A DNA stretch of 64,000 nt, taken from contig NZ_JNLE01000003.1 of assembly GCF_000702945.1 (NCBI RefSeq), positions 1,163,501 through 1,227,500 on the forward strand, given 5' to 3'. This DNA is from Clostridium sp. KNHs205 (GTDB lineage: Bacteria; Bacillota; Clostridia; Lachnospirales; Lachnospiraceae). A program made the translations under genes and the position numbers. Below the pieces are notes generated by a model, which made no database searches, was not told where the DNA came from, and worked only from the letters and a program-made list of their open reading frames with translations. Position 1 is the stretch's first letter; each line of letters opens with the position of its first letter. Below, piece after piece: positions 20,310 to 29,234 of this stretch.

Positions 20310-20521
20310 GAGTGGTTTAATCTATTAAGAGCTAAAGACAGAACATAAATAATTTTAAAAGAGTATAAGGTGGTGTTTCTGCCATTCTTCAGTTACTATG
20401 AGTTTATTCCGTTCTATAACTATTCAGGGTTAATAAAGAAGCATAAGACAAACAGTAAGTAAAAATGACGACGGTAGACCCATAGGTGATTGCATTTTAT
20501 TTGATGGAGAAAGGTAAGAAA

Positions 20522-21394
20522 ATGAACCAAAAATTTGATTTTATAGCAGATTATAAAGAAAATAATATACTAAGAGAGAGCTTTAATACCCTTGCCAGAA
20601 ATACCTTTGGTATTCAATTTGAGGATTGGTATAAGCTTGGCTACTGGACAAAAAACTATATACCCTACTCCATGAAAGTCGATGACATGATTGTTACAAA
20701 TGTATCTGTTAACCTGATGGAATTTAATCAGAGTGGCAGTTTTAAAAAATATATACAGCTCGGTACGGTTATGACGGACAAGAACTATCGTGGTCTGGGG
20801 TTAAACGGTTATTTGATGAAGAAGGTAATAGAGGATTACAAGGATAAATGTGACGGTATCTATCTATTTGCAAATGATAGTGTTCTGGACTATTACCCCA
20901 AATTTGGTTTCCGTAAAGCCAATGAATATCAATATAGCAGGAAGCTTTCCATAACCGGAAATCGTAGTGTAAGTCCTTTTCCTATTTCGGATAAAAAAGC
21001 CTTGGAAGAAATGGAAAAGATAATAACCACCAGTAAGCCCTGTGGTCAGATGACAATGAATAATATGGGACTACATATGTTCTATCTGTCTTCTTTTATG
21101 AAAAATACCGTTTACTATGTAGAAGAGCAGCAGGCCTATGTGGTGGCAGAAGAGGAGGAGGGAAATCTGGTTCTTCATGAGATTTTTGCAGCTGGAGAGG
21201 TTGATATTACAGCAATTGCAGCTGCCTTTGGTAATCAGAATCAGAAAGTAATCCTGGGATTTGTTCCGGATAAGAAGGAGAATTATGACAGAGAATTGCT
21301 TATAGAAGAGGACACGACACTATTTGTCCTGGGAAATGGTTGGGAGGAATTTGAAGAAGCGGGTTTACGCTTCCCCACTCTCTCCCATGCCTGA
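20522..21394 (+). CDS. GNAT-family N-acetyltransferase
   Basis: A 290-residue protein. The N-terminal half is a GNAT fold with the acetyl-CoA loop in TDKNYRGLGLNGYLMKKVIE (about residues 90-108) and LFANDSVLDYYPKFGFRKANEY. The C-terminal 140 residues may be a second, degenerate acetyltransferase-like domain. Substrate unknown. The start chosen has AAAGGTAAGAAA; the 12 upstream codons have no site. A 212-base spacer without a terminator separates it from jetC, so co-transcription is possible. Confidence 0.75.
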   Translation: MNQKFDFIADYKENNILRESFNTLARNTFGIQFEDWYKLGYWTKNYIPYSMKVDDMIVTNVSVNLMEFNQSGSFKKYIQLGTVMTDKNYRGLGLNGYLMKKVIEDYKDKCDGIYLFANDSVLDYYPKFGFRKANEYQYSRKLSITGNRSVSPFPISDKKALEEMEKIITTSKPCGQMTMNNMGLHMFYLSSFMKNTVYYVEEQQAYVVAEEEEGNLVLHEIFAAGEVDITAIAAAFGNQNQKVILGFVPDKKENYDRELLIEEDTTLFVLGNGWEEFEEAGLRFPTLSHA

Positions 21395-21398
21395 TGGA

Positions 21399-22817
21399 TT
21401 ATTTATCTTCGTAGGCTTTCACATAAACAAAATTTTCATTGTTCCTGTTCATCCGGTAATCTTTGTTTAAAATGGCATTCACAAATTCCTGCCCGCCGGA
21501 TTCAATCGGTACAAGCTCAATACCCAGTTTATTTTCTACGTCTGCAGTAGTTACATCATCCAGGAATACATTTTCACCGGTTCTTAACATACTGGAGGGG
21601 ATAAGGAGGCTGTCGCCTAAGTCAGTGTCCTTATCCTTAAGTTCTTTTAATTGCTTTATAAGATCTTGTCCCGTAATTAATCCGGCAACGGTAATAGTCT
21701 CACCAAAAAAATCATTACGGATGCATACTACCCTTATCTTAATGTTAGGAAATACCTCCATGATAGCCTGGGCAAAGGATAGGATAGTACTGAAGGCCAG
21801 CTTTCCGGTAGCTATGGTAATATTCCGTTGAACAGTTTCTTTCAGGTGGGGATAATCTTTTGAAGCGGTGGTGTTCTTTAAGGCTTCTTTAAATTCATTA
21901 ATGAATAACCTCATCATACCTACGCCATTTTCCAGCTGGATATAACCGTCATAACGTTCTTCCTCAGGAAATTCCCGTTCGGCAGTAATATAAAATTCAT
22001 CACTGGCATGAATAAAATGGAGACCAAAATTATCGTAAAAGCCCTGCTGATAGCTCTCAATCAGATCAATAACAGCACCGGCCTCTTCTTTCGTAAAGAC
22101 CTCAAGTGGCTCCAGCTTACTGCGGAACTTGGTAACCCCTGCTGGAACGATAGATACACTTCTCATAAAAGGCAGGTATTTGGAGAGGTCCTTAATGGAT
22201 CTTTCTAATTCTGCACCGTCATTGACATTCTTGCACAGTACAATCTGGCCGTTCATTTCAATACAGCCCTCGTATAGTTTATCAAGATTTTCAAGAGCAC
22301 GTCCGGCAAAGCGATTGTTAAGCATCTTACAACGCAGTTCCGGGTTGGTCGTCTGCACGGATATATTAATCGGTGCCAGATTAAATCGAATGATTCGGTT
22401 TATATCTTTTTCAGACATATTTGTCAGGGTTATATAATTACCTTGAAGAAATGACAATCTTGAGTCATCATCTTTAAAGTAAAGGGTATCACGCATGCCT
22501 TCCGGCATCTGGTCAATAAAGCAGAAGATGCATTTATTATGACAGGAACGGTAATCACTCATCAGACCATTGTCAAAGTCTATCCCTAAATCCTCTTCAT
22601 ATTCCTTATCGATCTCCAGTATCCACTCTTCACCGGAGCTTTTTCGGATGAGAATTTCAATATATTCGTCTTTGATGAGATACTGATAATCAAAGACATC
22701 GTCAATTTCTTCATTATTTATGGCAACCAGGTAATCACCGGGTTCAATTCCCATTTCTTCACCGATAGAATCCGGTGTAACGGTTTTTATTAAATGACCT
22801 TTTGGGTTCTTTTTCAT
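21399..22817 (-). CDS. DUF512 family radical-SAM-like Fe-S protein with PDZ domain
   Basis: A 472-residue protein. It has an N-terminal PDZ-like domain (GIEPGDYLVAINNEEIDDVFDYQY), then a cysteine cluster CHNKCIFCFIDQMPEGMR in the CxxxCxxC spacing of radical SAM enzymes, followed by a TIM-barrel-like region and the DUF512 domain (about residues 270-465). The family is common in Clostridia and its reaction is unknown. The start after AGAGGTTACAAA was preferred; 16 extra codons upstream lack a site. It is convergent with the acetyltransferase gene, 4 bases apart. Confidence 0.8.
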   Translation of the reverse strand: MKKNPKGHLIKTVTPDSIGEEMGIEPGDYLVAINNEEIDDVFDYQYLIKDEYIEILIRKSSGEEWILEIDKEYEEDLGIDFDNGLMSDYRSCHNKCIFCFIDQMPEGMRDTLYFKDDDSRLSFLQGNYITLTNMSEKDINRIIRFNLAPINISVQTTNPELRCKMLNNRFAGRALENLDKLYEGCIEMNGQIVLCKNVNDGAELERSIKDLSKYLPFMRSVSIVPAGVTKFRSKLEPLEVFTKEEAGAVIDLIESYQQGFYDNFGLHFIHASDEFYITAEREFPEEERYDGYIQLENGVGMMRLFINEFKEALKNTTASKDYPHLKETVQRNITIATGKLAFSTILSFAQAIMEVFPNIKIRVVCIRNDFFGETITVAGLITGQDLIKQLKELKDKDTDLGDSLLIPSSMLRTGENVFLDDVTTADVENKLGIELVPIESGGQEFVNAILNKDYRMNRNNENFVYVKAYEDK

Positions 22818-23174
22818 TTTGTAACCTCTTTCTAAAACAAAGCTATTATAAGTTACCAGCATCACTTATTATACACACATCCTATTTAATTGTAAATGGC
22901 GGTAAATTGTTATTGCATGTAAGCAGCAGGATGGTTATGATAGGTAGTAAGAGCTTTTCTGGTTTATAATTTAGCTTCACGGAGCTGTATTATCAGAAAC
23001 AGATAGGCTGAAGTAGATTTTTAACCTGCGCTTTCTATAAAAAGTGCTGTGGGAAATGTATATTCAACGTATATAGAAAGTAATTCCTTAACTTTAGGCA
23101 CTTTATACTTGGACAGGAATAGCTAAGGTTTATTTTACATAACAGAAGTATACCCCAAAGGAGAAGTGGAGCAA
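22818..23174. other. Intergenic region between divergent DUF512 and LysR genes
   Basis: About 350 bases with no supported gene. It should contain the divergent promoters. A partial inverted repeat (TGTATATTCAACGTATATAG near 23057) may be part of the regulator site. No riboswitch signature seen. Confidence 0.4.
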
Positions 23175-24086
23175 ATGACATTACAGCAATTAAGATATGT
23201 GGTAACAGTTGCAGAAAAGGGGACGATAAGCGATGCTGCAAAAGAATTATTTATTTCTCAGCCCAGCCTTACCAGTGCCATAAAAGAGTTGGAAAATGAA
23301 ATGCAGATAACGATCTTCAATCGAACCAATAAAGGGATAATTGTTTCAAATGCAGGAGATGAATTTCTCTCTTATGCCAGACAGGTACTGGAGCAGGCAA
23401 ATTTACTGGAAGAGAAATTTTTGAATGTAAAAAAGCAAAGCCCGAGATTCTCTGTCTCTGCCCAGCATTATTCCTTTGCTGTAAATGCTTTTGTGGATGT
23501 TATTCGTGAATTCGGCGGAAACCAGTATGATTTTACACTAAGAGAAACCCAGACTTATGAGATTATTGAAGACGTCAGTAAACTGAAAAGTGAAATTGGT
23601 ATCCTTTATACATCCTCTAAAAATGAAGAGGTGATTATGAAGCTTATCAAGCAGAATAATCTTGAATTTGAAGAGCTTTTTGTGGCAAAACCTCATGTAT
23701 TTATAAGCTCCAGGCATCCCCTGGCAAATAGAGAAGGTATTTCACTTGAAGAGCTGGAGGAATATCCCTATCTTTCCTTTGAACAGGGGGAGTATAATTC
23801 CTTTTATTTTTCAGAAGAGATACTAAGTACCATTGATCGGAATAAGAATATTAAGGTCAGGGACAGGGCAACCCTCTTTAATCTTGCCATTGGGTTGAAC
23901 GGTTATACTGTAAGCACTGGTGTGATCAGTAGGGAGCTTAATGGAGAGAATATAATTGCCAGACCGCTTCTGGTAGAGGAGTATATGCGGGTGGGTACCA
24001 TCAAACAGAAGAATATGCCCCATAGCAGATATGGTAAAGCTTATATGGAAGCGCTAAAAAAACATGTTATTGATTATGCAGATTAA
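23175..24086 (+). CDS. LysR-family transcriptional regulator
   Basis: A 303-residue regulator. The winged-HTH begins MTLQQLRYVVTVAEKGTISDAAKELFISQPSLTSAI, with the recognition helix at LFISQPSLTSAIKELE, then a linker helix and the two-lobed effector domain. The ATG at 23175 gives the standard LysR N-terminus; a GTG three codons earlier is the alternative, both near AAAGGAG. It precedes the MetE-like gene at 24778 on the same strand but with a terminator and a repeat array between. Regulation of sulfur or methionine genes is possible, not shown. Confidence 0.88.
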   Translation: MTLQQLRYVVTVAEKGTISDAAKELFISQPSLTSAIKELENEMQITIFNRTNKGIIVSNAGDEFLSYARQVLEQANLLEEKFLNVKKQSPRFSVSAQHYSFAVNAFVDVIREFGGNQYDFTLRETQTYEIIEDVSKLKSEIGILYTSSKNEEVIMKLIKQNNLEFEELFVAKPHVFISSRHPLANREGISLEELEEYPYLSFEQGEYNSFYFSEEILSTIDRNKNIKVRDRATLFNLAIGLNGYTVSTGVISRELNGENIIARPLLVEEYMRVGTIKQKNMPHSRYGKAYMEALKKHVIDYAD

Positions 24087-24177
24087 AGAATAAAGGTAAT
24101 TGCCCTGGGGCTGTTTACATGATTTATATATATTGAGACATACTAATTATACTGCCTGGATTAAATTCTCCTAAGTG

Positions 24178-24228
24178 AAAGAGTAGAAATGGTATAGCTA
24201 AAAACTATATCAAACCTACTCTTTTTTG
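24178..24228 (+). terminator. Terminator after the LysR gene
   Basis: Stem GAGTAG (24181-24186) / CTACTC (24216-24221) with inner GTATAG/CTATAT pairing, followed by TTTTTT. Confidence 0.75.
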
Positions 24229-24363
24229 TATTTTTCAATAGAGAGAAAGTATTCTATACTACTATTCAAGAGAAGCTTCTATATAAATTTTAATTATTTT
24301 TTTATCTTATGATGGTATATAAAAACTCCGTATATTTAATGGGTATTACCTGGTATAAAACCA

Positions 24364-24664
24364 AGGCACAAATAACAGACATAAATACCAGTCATGAATG
24401 GCAGGCACAAATGCCATAAACATAAGTCATGAATGGCAGACATAAATGCCATAAACATAAGTCATGAATGGCAGACATAAATACCATAAACATAAGTCAT
24501 GAATGGCAGACATAAATACCATAAACATAAGTCATGAATGGCAAAACCAATACCATAAATACCAGTCATGAACGGCAGAAACAAATACAACAAATACCAG
24601 TCATGAATGGCAGGCACAAATAACAGATATAAATACTTGTCATAAATGACAGATATAAATACCA
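24364..24664 (+). repeat. 35-bp tandem repeat array, about eight copies
   Basis: The unit starts with GTCATGAATGGCAGACATAA and continues ATACCATAAACATAA. Copies begin near 24391, 24426, 24461, 24496, 24531, 24565, 24600 and 24639, the middle four nearly identical and the outer ones diverged. There are no unique spacers, so it is not a CRISPR. Stop codons interrupt all plus frames. It ends 110 bases before the MetE-like gene. Confidence 0.9.
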
Positions 24665-24777
24665 GGATTTATATACATGGTGTACATGACTTTTTATATC
24701 CGAAGGAAGTAAAAAGTAACTCATTTATAGCTTTAAACCAAGTGACTAAGTGATATGAAAGAAAGAAGGAGAATAAT

Positions 24778-25890
24778 ATGGGAAAGAATGCACCTTTTAA
24801 ATTTGATATTGTAGGAAGTTTTTTAAGACCTGAGGATTTGAAACAGGCAAGAAGTGAATACGCAGAAGGAAAGATAAACCTTGACGCACTGAAAGCAGTG
24901 GAGGATAAGGCTATCAAGGCATTAATCGGGAAACAGAAAGAGATTGGTCTTCCCGTTATAACTGATGGTGAATTTCGAAGAAGTTCCTGGCATTTGGATT
25001 TTATGTGGGCATTTAACGGTGTTGGACATGAAAAGACCAAAGAGGGTATACCTTTTCATGGAGAACCAGCCTTAATCGATGATACTTTCCTTACCGGAAA
25101 GGTATCCGTAGATAATCATCCCTTTGTAGAGCACTTTAAATTCGTGAAGCTCTTTGAAGATGAGAATACCGTAGCCCGTCAGACAATACCGGCACCGGCA
25201 CAGTTTCTCTTCCAGATGATTATTCGAGGAAATATTGATAGTACCAAAGCTATTTATCCAAAGGAAGAAGACCTGATCCAGGATATTGCAACAGGCTATA
25301 AAAAGGTGATCAGAGAGCTGTATGAGGCCGGCTGCAGAAATATTCAGTTTGATGACTGCACCTGGGGAGTATGCGTGGATCCCAATGCCAGCTTTATTTT
25401 AGGCACAGATGAGGCGGGACTGCAGCAGTTTATTGATAAATTAATCCGTATCAATAACCTTGCCATAGAAGATAAACCGGAAGATCTGGTTATCAACACC
25501 CATATCTGCCGCGGTAATTTTCATTCTACCTGGGCTTGCCAGGGGGGATATGACAGAGTGGCAAAAGACCTTTTTGCAAAAGAAAATGTAACCGGTTTTT
25601 ATCTGGAATTTGATGATGAGCGTTCCGGGGATTTTGCTCCTCTTCAGTATGTTAGTGAGGATAAAACGGTTGTACTGGGGCTGATTACGACAAAATCTCC
25701 GGTATTGGAGAAGAAAGAGGATATTATTAAACGAATCAGAGAGGCAGAGAAGTATGTTCCCATAGAGCGTTTATGTCTGAGTCCTCAGTGTGGATTTGCT
25801 TCTACAGAAGAAGGTAATAAAATAACGGAAGAAGAGCAGTGGGCTAAATTGAAATTAGTAGGGGAGATTGCAAGGGAGGTGTGGAAGTAA
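24778..25890 (+). CDS. MetE-like (YxjG/YxjH) cobalamin-independent methyltransferase
   Basis: A 370-residue protein matching only the C-terminal catalytic half of MetE, as in B. subtilis YxjG/YxjH. Zinc ligands are visible: His and Cys in THICRGNFHS, Glu in YLEFDDERSGDF and Cys in SPQCGFASTEEGN. The substrate Asp is in QFDDCTW. It probably transfers a methyl group to homocysteine or a related thiol, donor unknown. AAGGAGAATAAT precedes the ATG. No S-box or T-box is seen upstream; the preceding 550 bases are terminator and repeats. Confidence 0.85.
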   Translation: MGKNAPFKFDIVGSFLRPEDLKQARSEYAEGKINLDALKAVEDKAIKALIGKQKEIGLPVITDGEFRRSSWHLDFMWAFNGVGHEKTKEGIPFHGEPALIDDTFLTGKVSVDNHPFVEHFKFVKLFEDENTVARQTIPAPAQFLFQMIIRGNIDSTKAIYPKEEDLIQDIATGYKKVIRELYEAGCRNIQFDDCTWGVCVDPNASFILGTDEAGLQQFIDKLIRINNLAIEDKPEDLVINTHICRGNFHSTWACQGGYDRVAKDLFAKENVTGFYLEFDDERSGDFAPLQYVSEDKTVVLGLITTKSPVLEKKEDIIKRIREAEKYVPIERLCLSPQCGFASTEEGNKITEEEQWAKLKLVGEIAREVWK

Positions 25891-26078
25891 GATCAACCGG
25901 TTAGTATTATGTTCTATCGATTGGTTGAGAGTAGTATTTTCATAAGGTAGAATTATTTACTGAAAGTTAACGATGCACTTGACCGATTCGCACCGACCAC
26001 CCAGCAAACTATGTCAGAGGATCGGAACAAACATAGTAGGATGAAAAGGAAAAAGATAGTTATTTTCTGAATAAATAG

Positions 26079-26130
26079 AATAAGCGGATAAGTTAATCAA
26101 TCTTCCCCGATTACATATCCGCTTATTATT
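26079..26130. terminator. Bidirectional terminator between metE-like gene and ABC operon
   Basis: Stem AATAAGCGGATA (26079-26090) / TATCCGCTTATT (26116-26127) with inner TAATC/GATTA. T-rich flanks exist on both strands. Confidence 0.75.
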
Positions 26131-26180
26131 TTAATCTATATGATTTTAATTTTAATAATAATAACTAACTTACGATTAAC

Positions 26181-27008
26181 CTAATTACTATTTATAAGGC
26201 TTAAGATATAATTTCTTTTCTGATGGAAGCTTTCTGTATAACGAACATCGTCGGAATTGTCCTCTACGTAGCTTCTGGTATAAACAGCCTGAAAATCTGT
26301 AACTATCTTTCCGGGATGCTTGGACATTATCAGAATACGGGTTCCAAGTAATAAAGCCTCATCCACATCGTGGGTAATAAAGAAAATTGTCTTACCGGTA
26401 TTCCACCAGATATTCCTGATAAAACCCTGCATTTGTTCCCTGGTAAGAGCGTCCAGCGCGCCAAAAGGTTCATCCATAAGCAGGATTTCCGGATTGTTTA
26501 TGAGGGCACTTGCAATAGCTGCCCTTTGCTTCATACCGCCGGAGAGTTCATATACTTTTTTATCGGCAAACTCTTTCAAACCTACCTTTTCCAGATAAGT
26601 ATCAACCTCTCTTTTTAGCTCAGCCTTTGGCAGCTTCTTCATAAGAGGACCAAAAGCAATATTTTTACGGACGGAAAACCACTCATAAAGGGGCGGCTGC
26701 TGGAATACAACACCTCTGTGGGAGTCTATGCCTTTGATTTCCTGCTGGTGCAGCTTTACCTTTCCGGCAGTAGGCGTAATAAAACCAGCCAGGATATTTA
26801 GAAGGGTGCTTTTGCCGCAGCCGCTGGGACCCATTACACATACGAACTCACCGGGATAAATATTGATATTGATATTTTCCAGAGCAGTTACGGACCTTTC
26901 TCCTTCACTGTATACGTAAGATATATTGTCGATGGATATGAGCTCGTTTACTGCCTCATAATAATCTTTGATACCTGATAGGGTATTTACATCTTTGTTT
27001 TCACTCAT
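26181..27008 (-). CDS. ABC importer ATPase, SsuB/TauB/NrtD type
   Basis: A 275-residue ATPase. Walker A is GPSGCGKSTLLN, the Q-loop is VFQQPPLYEW, the signature is YELSGGMKQRAAIA, Walker B is EILLMDEPFGALDALT and the H-loop is FFITHDVDEAL. The sequence class is that of aliphatic sulfonate/taurine/nitrate importers. It is the last gene of a minus-strand operon: permease, binding protein, ATPase. It would energise uptake of an organosulfur or similar small anion. Confidence 0.88.
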   Translation of the reverse strand: MSENKDVNTLSGIKDYYEAVNELISIDNISYVYSEGERSVTALENININIYPGEFVCVMGPSGCGKSTLLNILAGFITPTAGKVKLHQQEIKGIDSHRGVVFQQPPLYEWFSVRKNIAFGPLMKKLPKAELKREVDTYLEKVGLKEFADKKVYELSGGMKQRAAIASALINNPEILLMDEPFGALDALTREQMQGFIRNIWWNTGKTIFFITHDVDEALLLGTRILIMSKHPGKIVTDFQAVYTRSYVEDNSDDVRYTESFHQKRNYILSLINSN

Positions 27009-27041
27009 GATTTTCCTGTCCTTATAGAGTCATTGATTTTA

Positions 27042-28190
27042 TTATTTCAGTGCCAGTTCCACGAAAGAGGTATCAATAGCATTCTGAAATACGGAAAGTT
27101 CGGGGGAAGAGCCTAAATTACCCTGCTCCGTATGGAAATCAGCAATCGTTTTTAAAGTATCCGCAAGCTTACCCTTACTGTCCCGTGTTCCAAGATAATC
27201 GGCCGTTAACTGATCCTCACCGGATACCCAGATGTTATCAGCTACCTGACCTTTCGCATTTTCTTCCGTTACACCCTCCCAGGCTGCAACTGCTTTCGTT
27301 GCCTGATCAGGATTATTCTTAACCAGGTCATAGGTGTTTATCAGTGCTTTTATGTATTGGCTTACCAGGGTAGGATATTTTTCTGCAAATTCATTTCTGG
27401 CAACCGCTATCTCAGGAATGCTGACCCCTTGCCTTGCAAGTTCACCTACATTTGTTAGGATTACACCATCATTCTTAACACATTCATCCAGAGCAGGACT
27501 CCAGATATAAGCTGCATCAATATCACCTCTGGTCCAGGCTGCTACAATATCAGCGCCGCCCATATCCAAAAGAGTTACATCAGAAGGAGAAAGACCTGCT
27601 AGTTTTAAGGTATTTAACAGAGCATAATGAGAAGTTGTTCCAAAGGGAGCAGCAATGGTTTTCCCTTTTAAATCTGCTACAGCAGAAACTCCCAGGGACT
27701 TCTTTACCACCAGGGCTTCAATATTTCCCCCTTCTAAGTAGCTGACAAATACCGCTTTGTAATTAATACCGTTTGAGATGCCAAGTGCAATAGGGGAAGA
27801 GCCGAAAGAAGCAACATCTACATCACCGGATACTACCGCATTATTAATATCGGTACCGGCTGAATAATTTACTGCATTTACTTTTACATCAATATCTTTA
27901 AAATAATTTTCCTGTATTAGGATAGCGGATTCCGGACCGCCTTCAATCACACCAATATTTATCTGTTCCGGATAAGTTTCACCGGTGATCGGATCTTTAC
28001 CGTCATTGTCTTTACTGTTATCGTTATCTGCACTATTGGCAGCAGGAGCAGGTGTATCTGTTGCCGTTGTGGCTGTTGTTGCACCGGTGTCAGGTGCGGA
28101 TGTTTTGGTGCTGTTGGATGAACATGCCGTAAAAAGGCTCCCTGCTGCTAATAGCAAAGCTAAGGATAAGAGTAATTTTATCTTTTTCAT
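27042..28190 (-). CDS. ABC importer substrate-binding lipoprotein, SsuA/TauA-like
   Basis: A 382-residue lipoprotein. The signal peptide (KIKLLLSLALLLAAGSLFTAC) ends in a clear lipobox with Cys22, then a low-complexity Ala/Thr/Asp linker to about residue 68. The NMT1/SsuA-like binding domain follows (INIGVIEGGPESAIL, DVASFGSSPIALGISNG, GKTIAAPFGTTSHYALLNTL). Tethered on the outer membrane face, it would hand substrate to the permease at 28320. Substrate unproven; sulfonate or taurine class is inferred from the family. Confidence 0.85.
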   Translation of the reverse strand: MKKIKLLLSLALLLAAGSLFTACSSNSTKTSAPDTGATTATTATDTPAPAANSADNDNSKDNDGKDPITGETYPEQINIGVIEGGPESAILIQENYFKDIDVKVNAVNYSAGTDINNAVVSGDVDVASFGSSPIALGISNGINYKAVFVSYLEGGNIEALVVKKSLGVSAVADLKGKTIAAPFGTTSHYALLNTLKLAGLSPSDVTLLDMGGADIVAAWTRGDIDAAYIWSPALDECVKNDGVILTNVGELARQGVSIPEIAVARNEFAEKYPTLVSQYIKALINTYDLVKNNPDQATKAVAAWEGVTEENAKGQVADNIWVSGEDQLTADYLGTRDSKGKLADTLKTIADFHTEQGNLGSSPELSVFQNAIDTSFVELALK

Positions 28191-28208
28191 AATTTGATAC
28201 CCATTTCA

Positions 28209-28269
28209 TACCACAGTACGCCTGTGGTACTGCCACAATTATACAGGTTGAAGGAAGGAGATTGTGGCA
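28209..28269 (-). other. Two hairpins in the permease - binding-protein spacer
   Basis: First TACCACAG (28209-28216) / CTGTGGTA (28222-28229). Second TGCCACAAT (28231-28239) / ATTGTGGCA (28261-28269). Neither is followed by a T-run on the minus strand. They may stabilise the more highly expressed binding-protein mRNA. Confidence 0.5.
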
Positions 28270-28319
28270 CCTTTCTATCGTCGTATTTTCTATCAACCTG
28301 GGACTCCCTATGGTGTAAA

Positions 28320-29093
28320 TTAATTTTTGCCTTTCCAGAAGACAATTCTTTTCTCCAGCAGAAGTAATATTTTATCAAGCATGATCCCTGTAATGCCCAT
28401 GAGAATGATTCCGATAAAGATTACATCACTTCGCAGATATTTACTGGCATCCAGCACCATCCAGCCGATACCAGATGCGGCAGCAACCATTTCAGCAGCT
28501 ACAGAAGTGGCATAGGCACCGCTCATGGCATTTCGAAGGCCTACAAATATATCAGGCAGAGATGATGGGAAAATAACATAGAAGAAAACTTGAAGTTTAT
28601 TAGCTCCTAAGGTCCTTGCGCGGTTTATATAATCGGCTTTTACTCTGGTGACTCCGGCAACGCAGGAAAGGTAGATTGGAGGAAAAGCACCTATAAACAG
28701 CAGAAGTATCTTGGAGCCGTTGCCTATACCCATCCATAAAATAATTATGGTATAGTAACCAAGGGGTGGAAGGGGTCTGATAAAAGCAATGATTGGTTCA
28801 AAGACTGCTCTTATTTTTTCGGAATATCCGCTTAACAGTCCCAGTGGAATGGCAGTTACTACAGCAATGAAATAAGCAATAAAAAGCCTTTGCAGGGAAG
28901 CCAGTAAGTGCTGCCACAGAGAATGGCCTTTATAACCGTTTTCCAGAAGGGTTATAAAGCTGCTCCATACTTTTTGGGGAGAAGGAAATATAATATCCGA
29001 TACCTTATGTACAGAAGTAATGATTGCCCACAGACCGATAATTACCAAAGCTGTCAGTATGCTTATTATATAGCTGGCTTTTCTTGATTTAAT
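28320..29093 (-). CDS. ABC importer permease, SsuC/TauC type, with probable AUU start
   Basis: Inner-membrane permease with about six hydrophobic segments and the EAA loop (NRARTLGANKLQVFFYVIFPSSLPDIFVGLR). No ATG or GTG gives a full N-terminus. The TTG at 29048 lacks a ribosome site and cuts into the first membrane helix. A perfect GGAGG at 29101-29105 sits 7 bases before an in-frame ATT (29093), which restores the basic start IKSRKAS and a full first helix. I take ATT as the likely start; a sequencing error of ATG is the alternative. It is first in the operon. Confidence 0.75.
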   Translation of the reverse strand: MKSRKASYIISILTALVIIGLWAIITSVHKVSDIIFPSPQKVWSSFITLLENGYKGHSLWQHLLASLQRLFIAYFIAVVTAIPLGLLSGYSEKIRAVFEPIIAFIRPLPPLGYYTIIILWMGIGNGSKILLLFIGAFPPIYLSCVAGVTRVKADYINRARTLGANKLQVFFYVIFPSSLPDIFVGLRNAMSGAYATSVAAEMVAAASGIGWMVLDASKYLRSDVIFIGIILMGITGIMLDKILLLLEKRIVFWKGKN

Positions 29094-29186
29094 AATCTCA
29101 CCTCCAATTCCTATAGAAATAATATGATTAGTATGATATATTCACTTTAACTTATTTAATGCCATATGGGAATCCTGTTTTCTTGA

Positions 29187-29215
29187 ATATGGGATATCAA
29201 AATTTTTCATATCCG
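29187..29215. promoter_or_regulatory. Probable LysR operator before the ABC operon
   Basis: ATATGGGATATC (29187-29198) overlaps a wider inverted repeat GGATAT ... ATATCC (29192-29214). The same 12-mer occurs, inverted, at 30469-30480. A related CATATGGGAAT lies at 29163. Confidence 0.55.
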
Positions 29216-29234
29216 AGAAAGTGATAAGATGTAA

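Noticed and set aside
24364..24664. Possible CRISPR array
   Set aside because: Units are contiguous 35-bp tandem copies with no unique spacers, and no cas genes are nearby.
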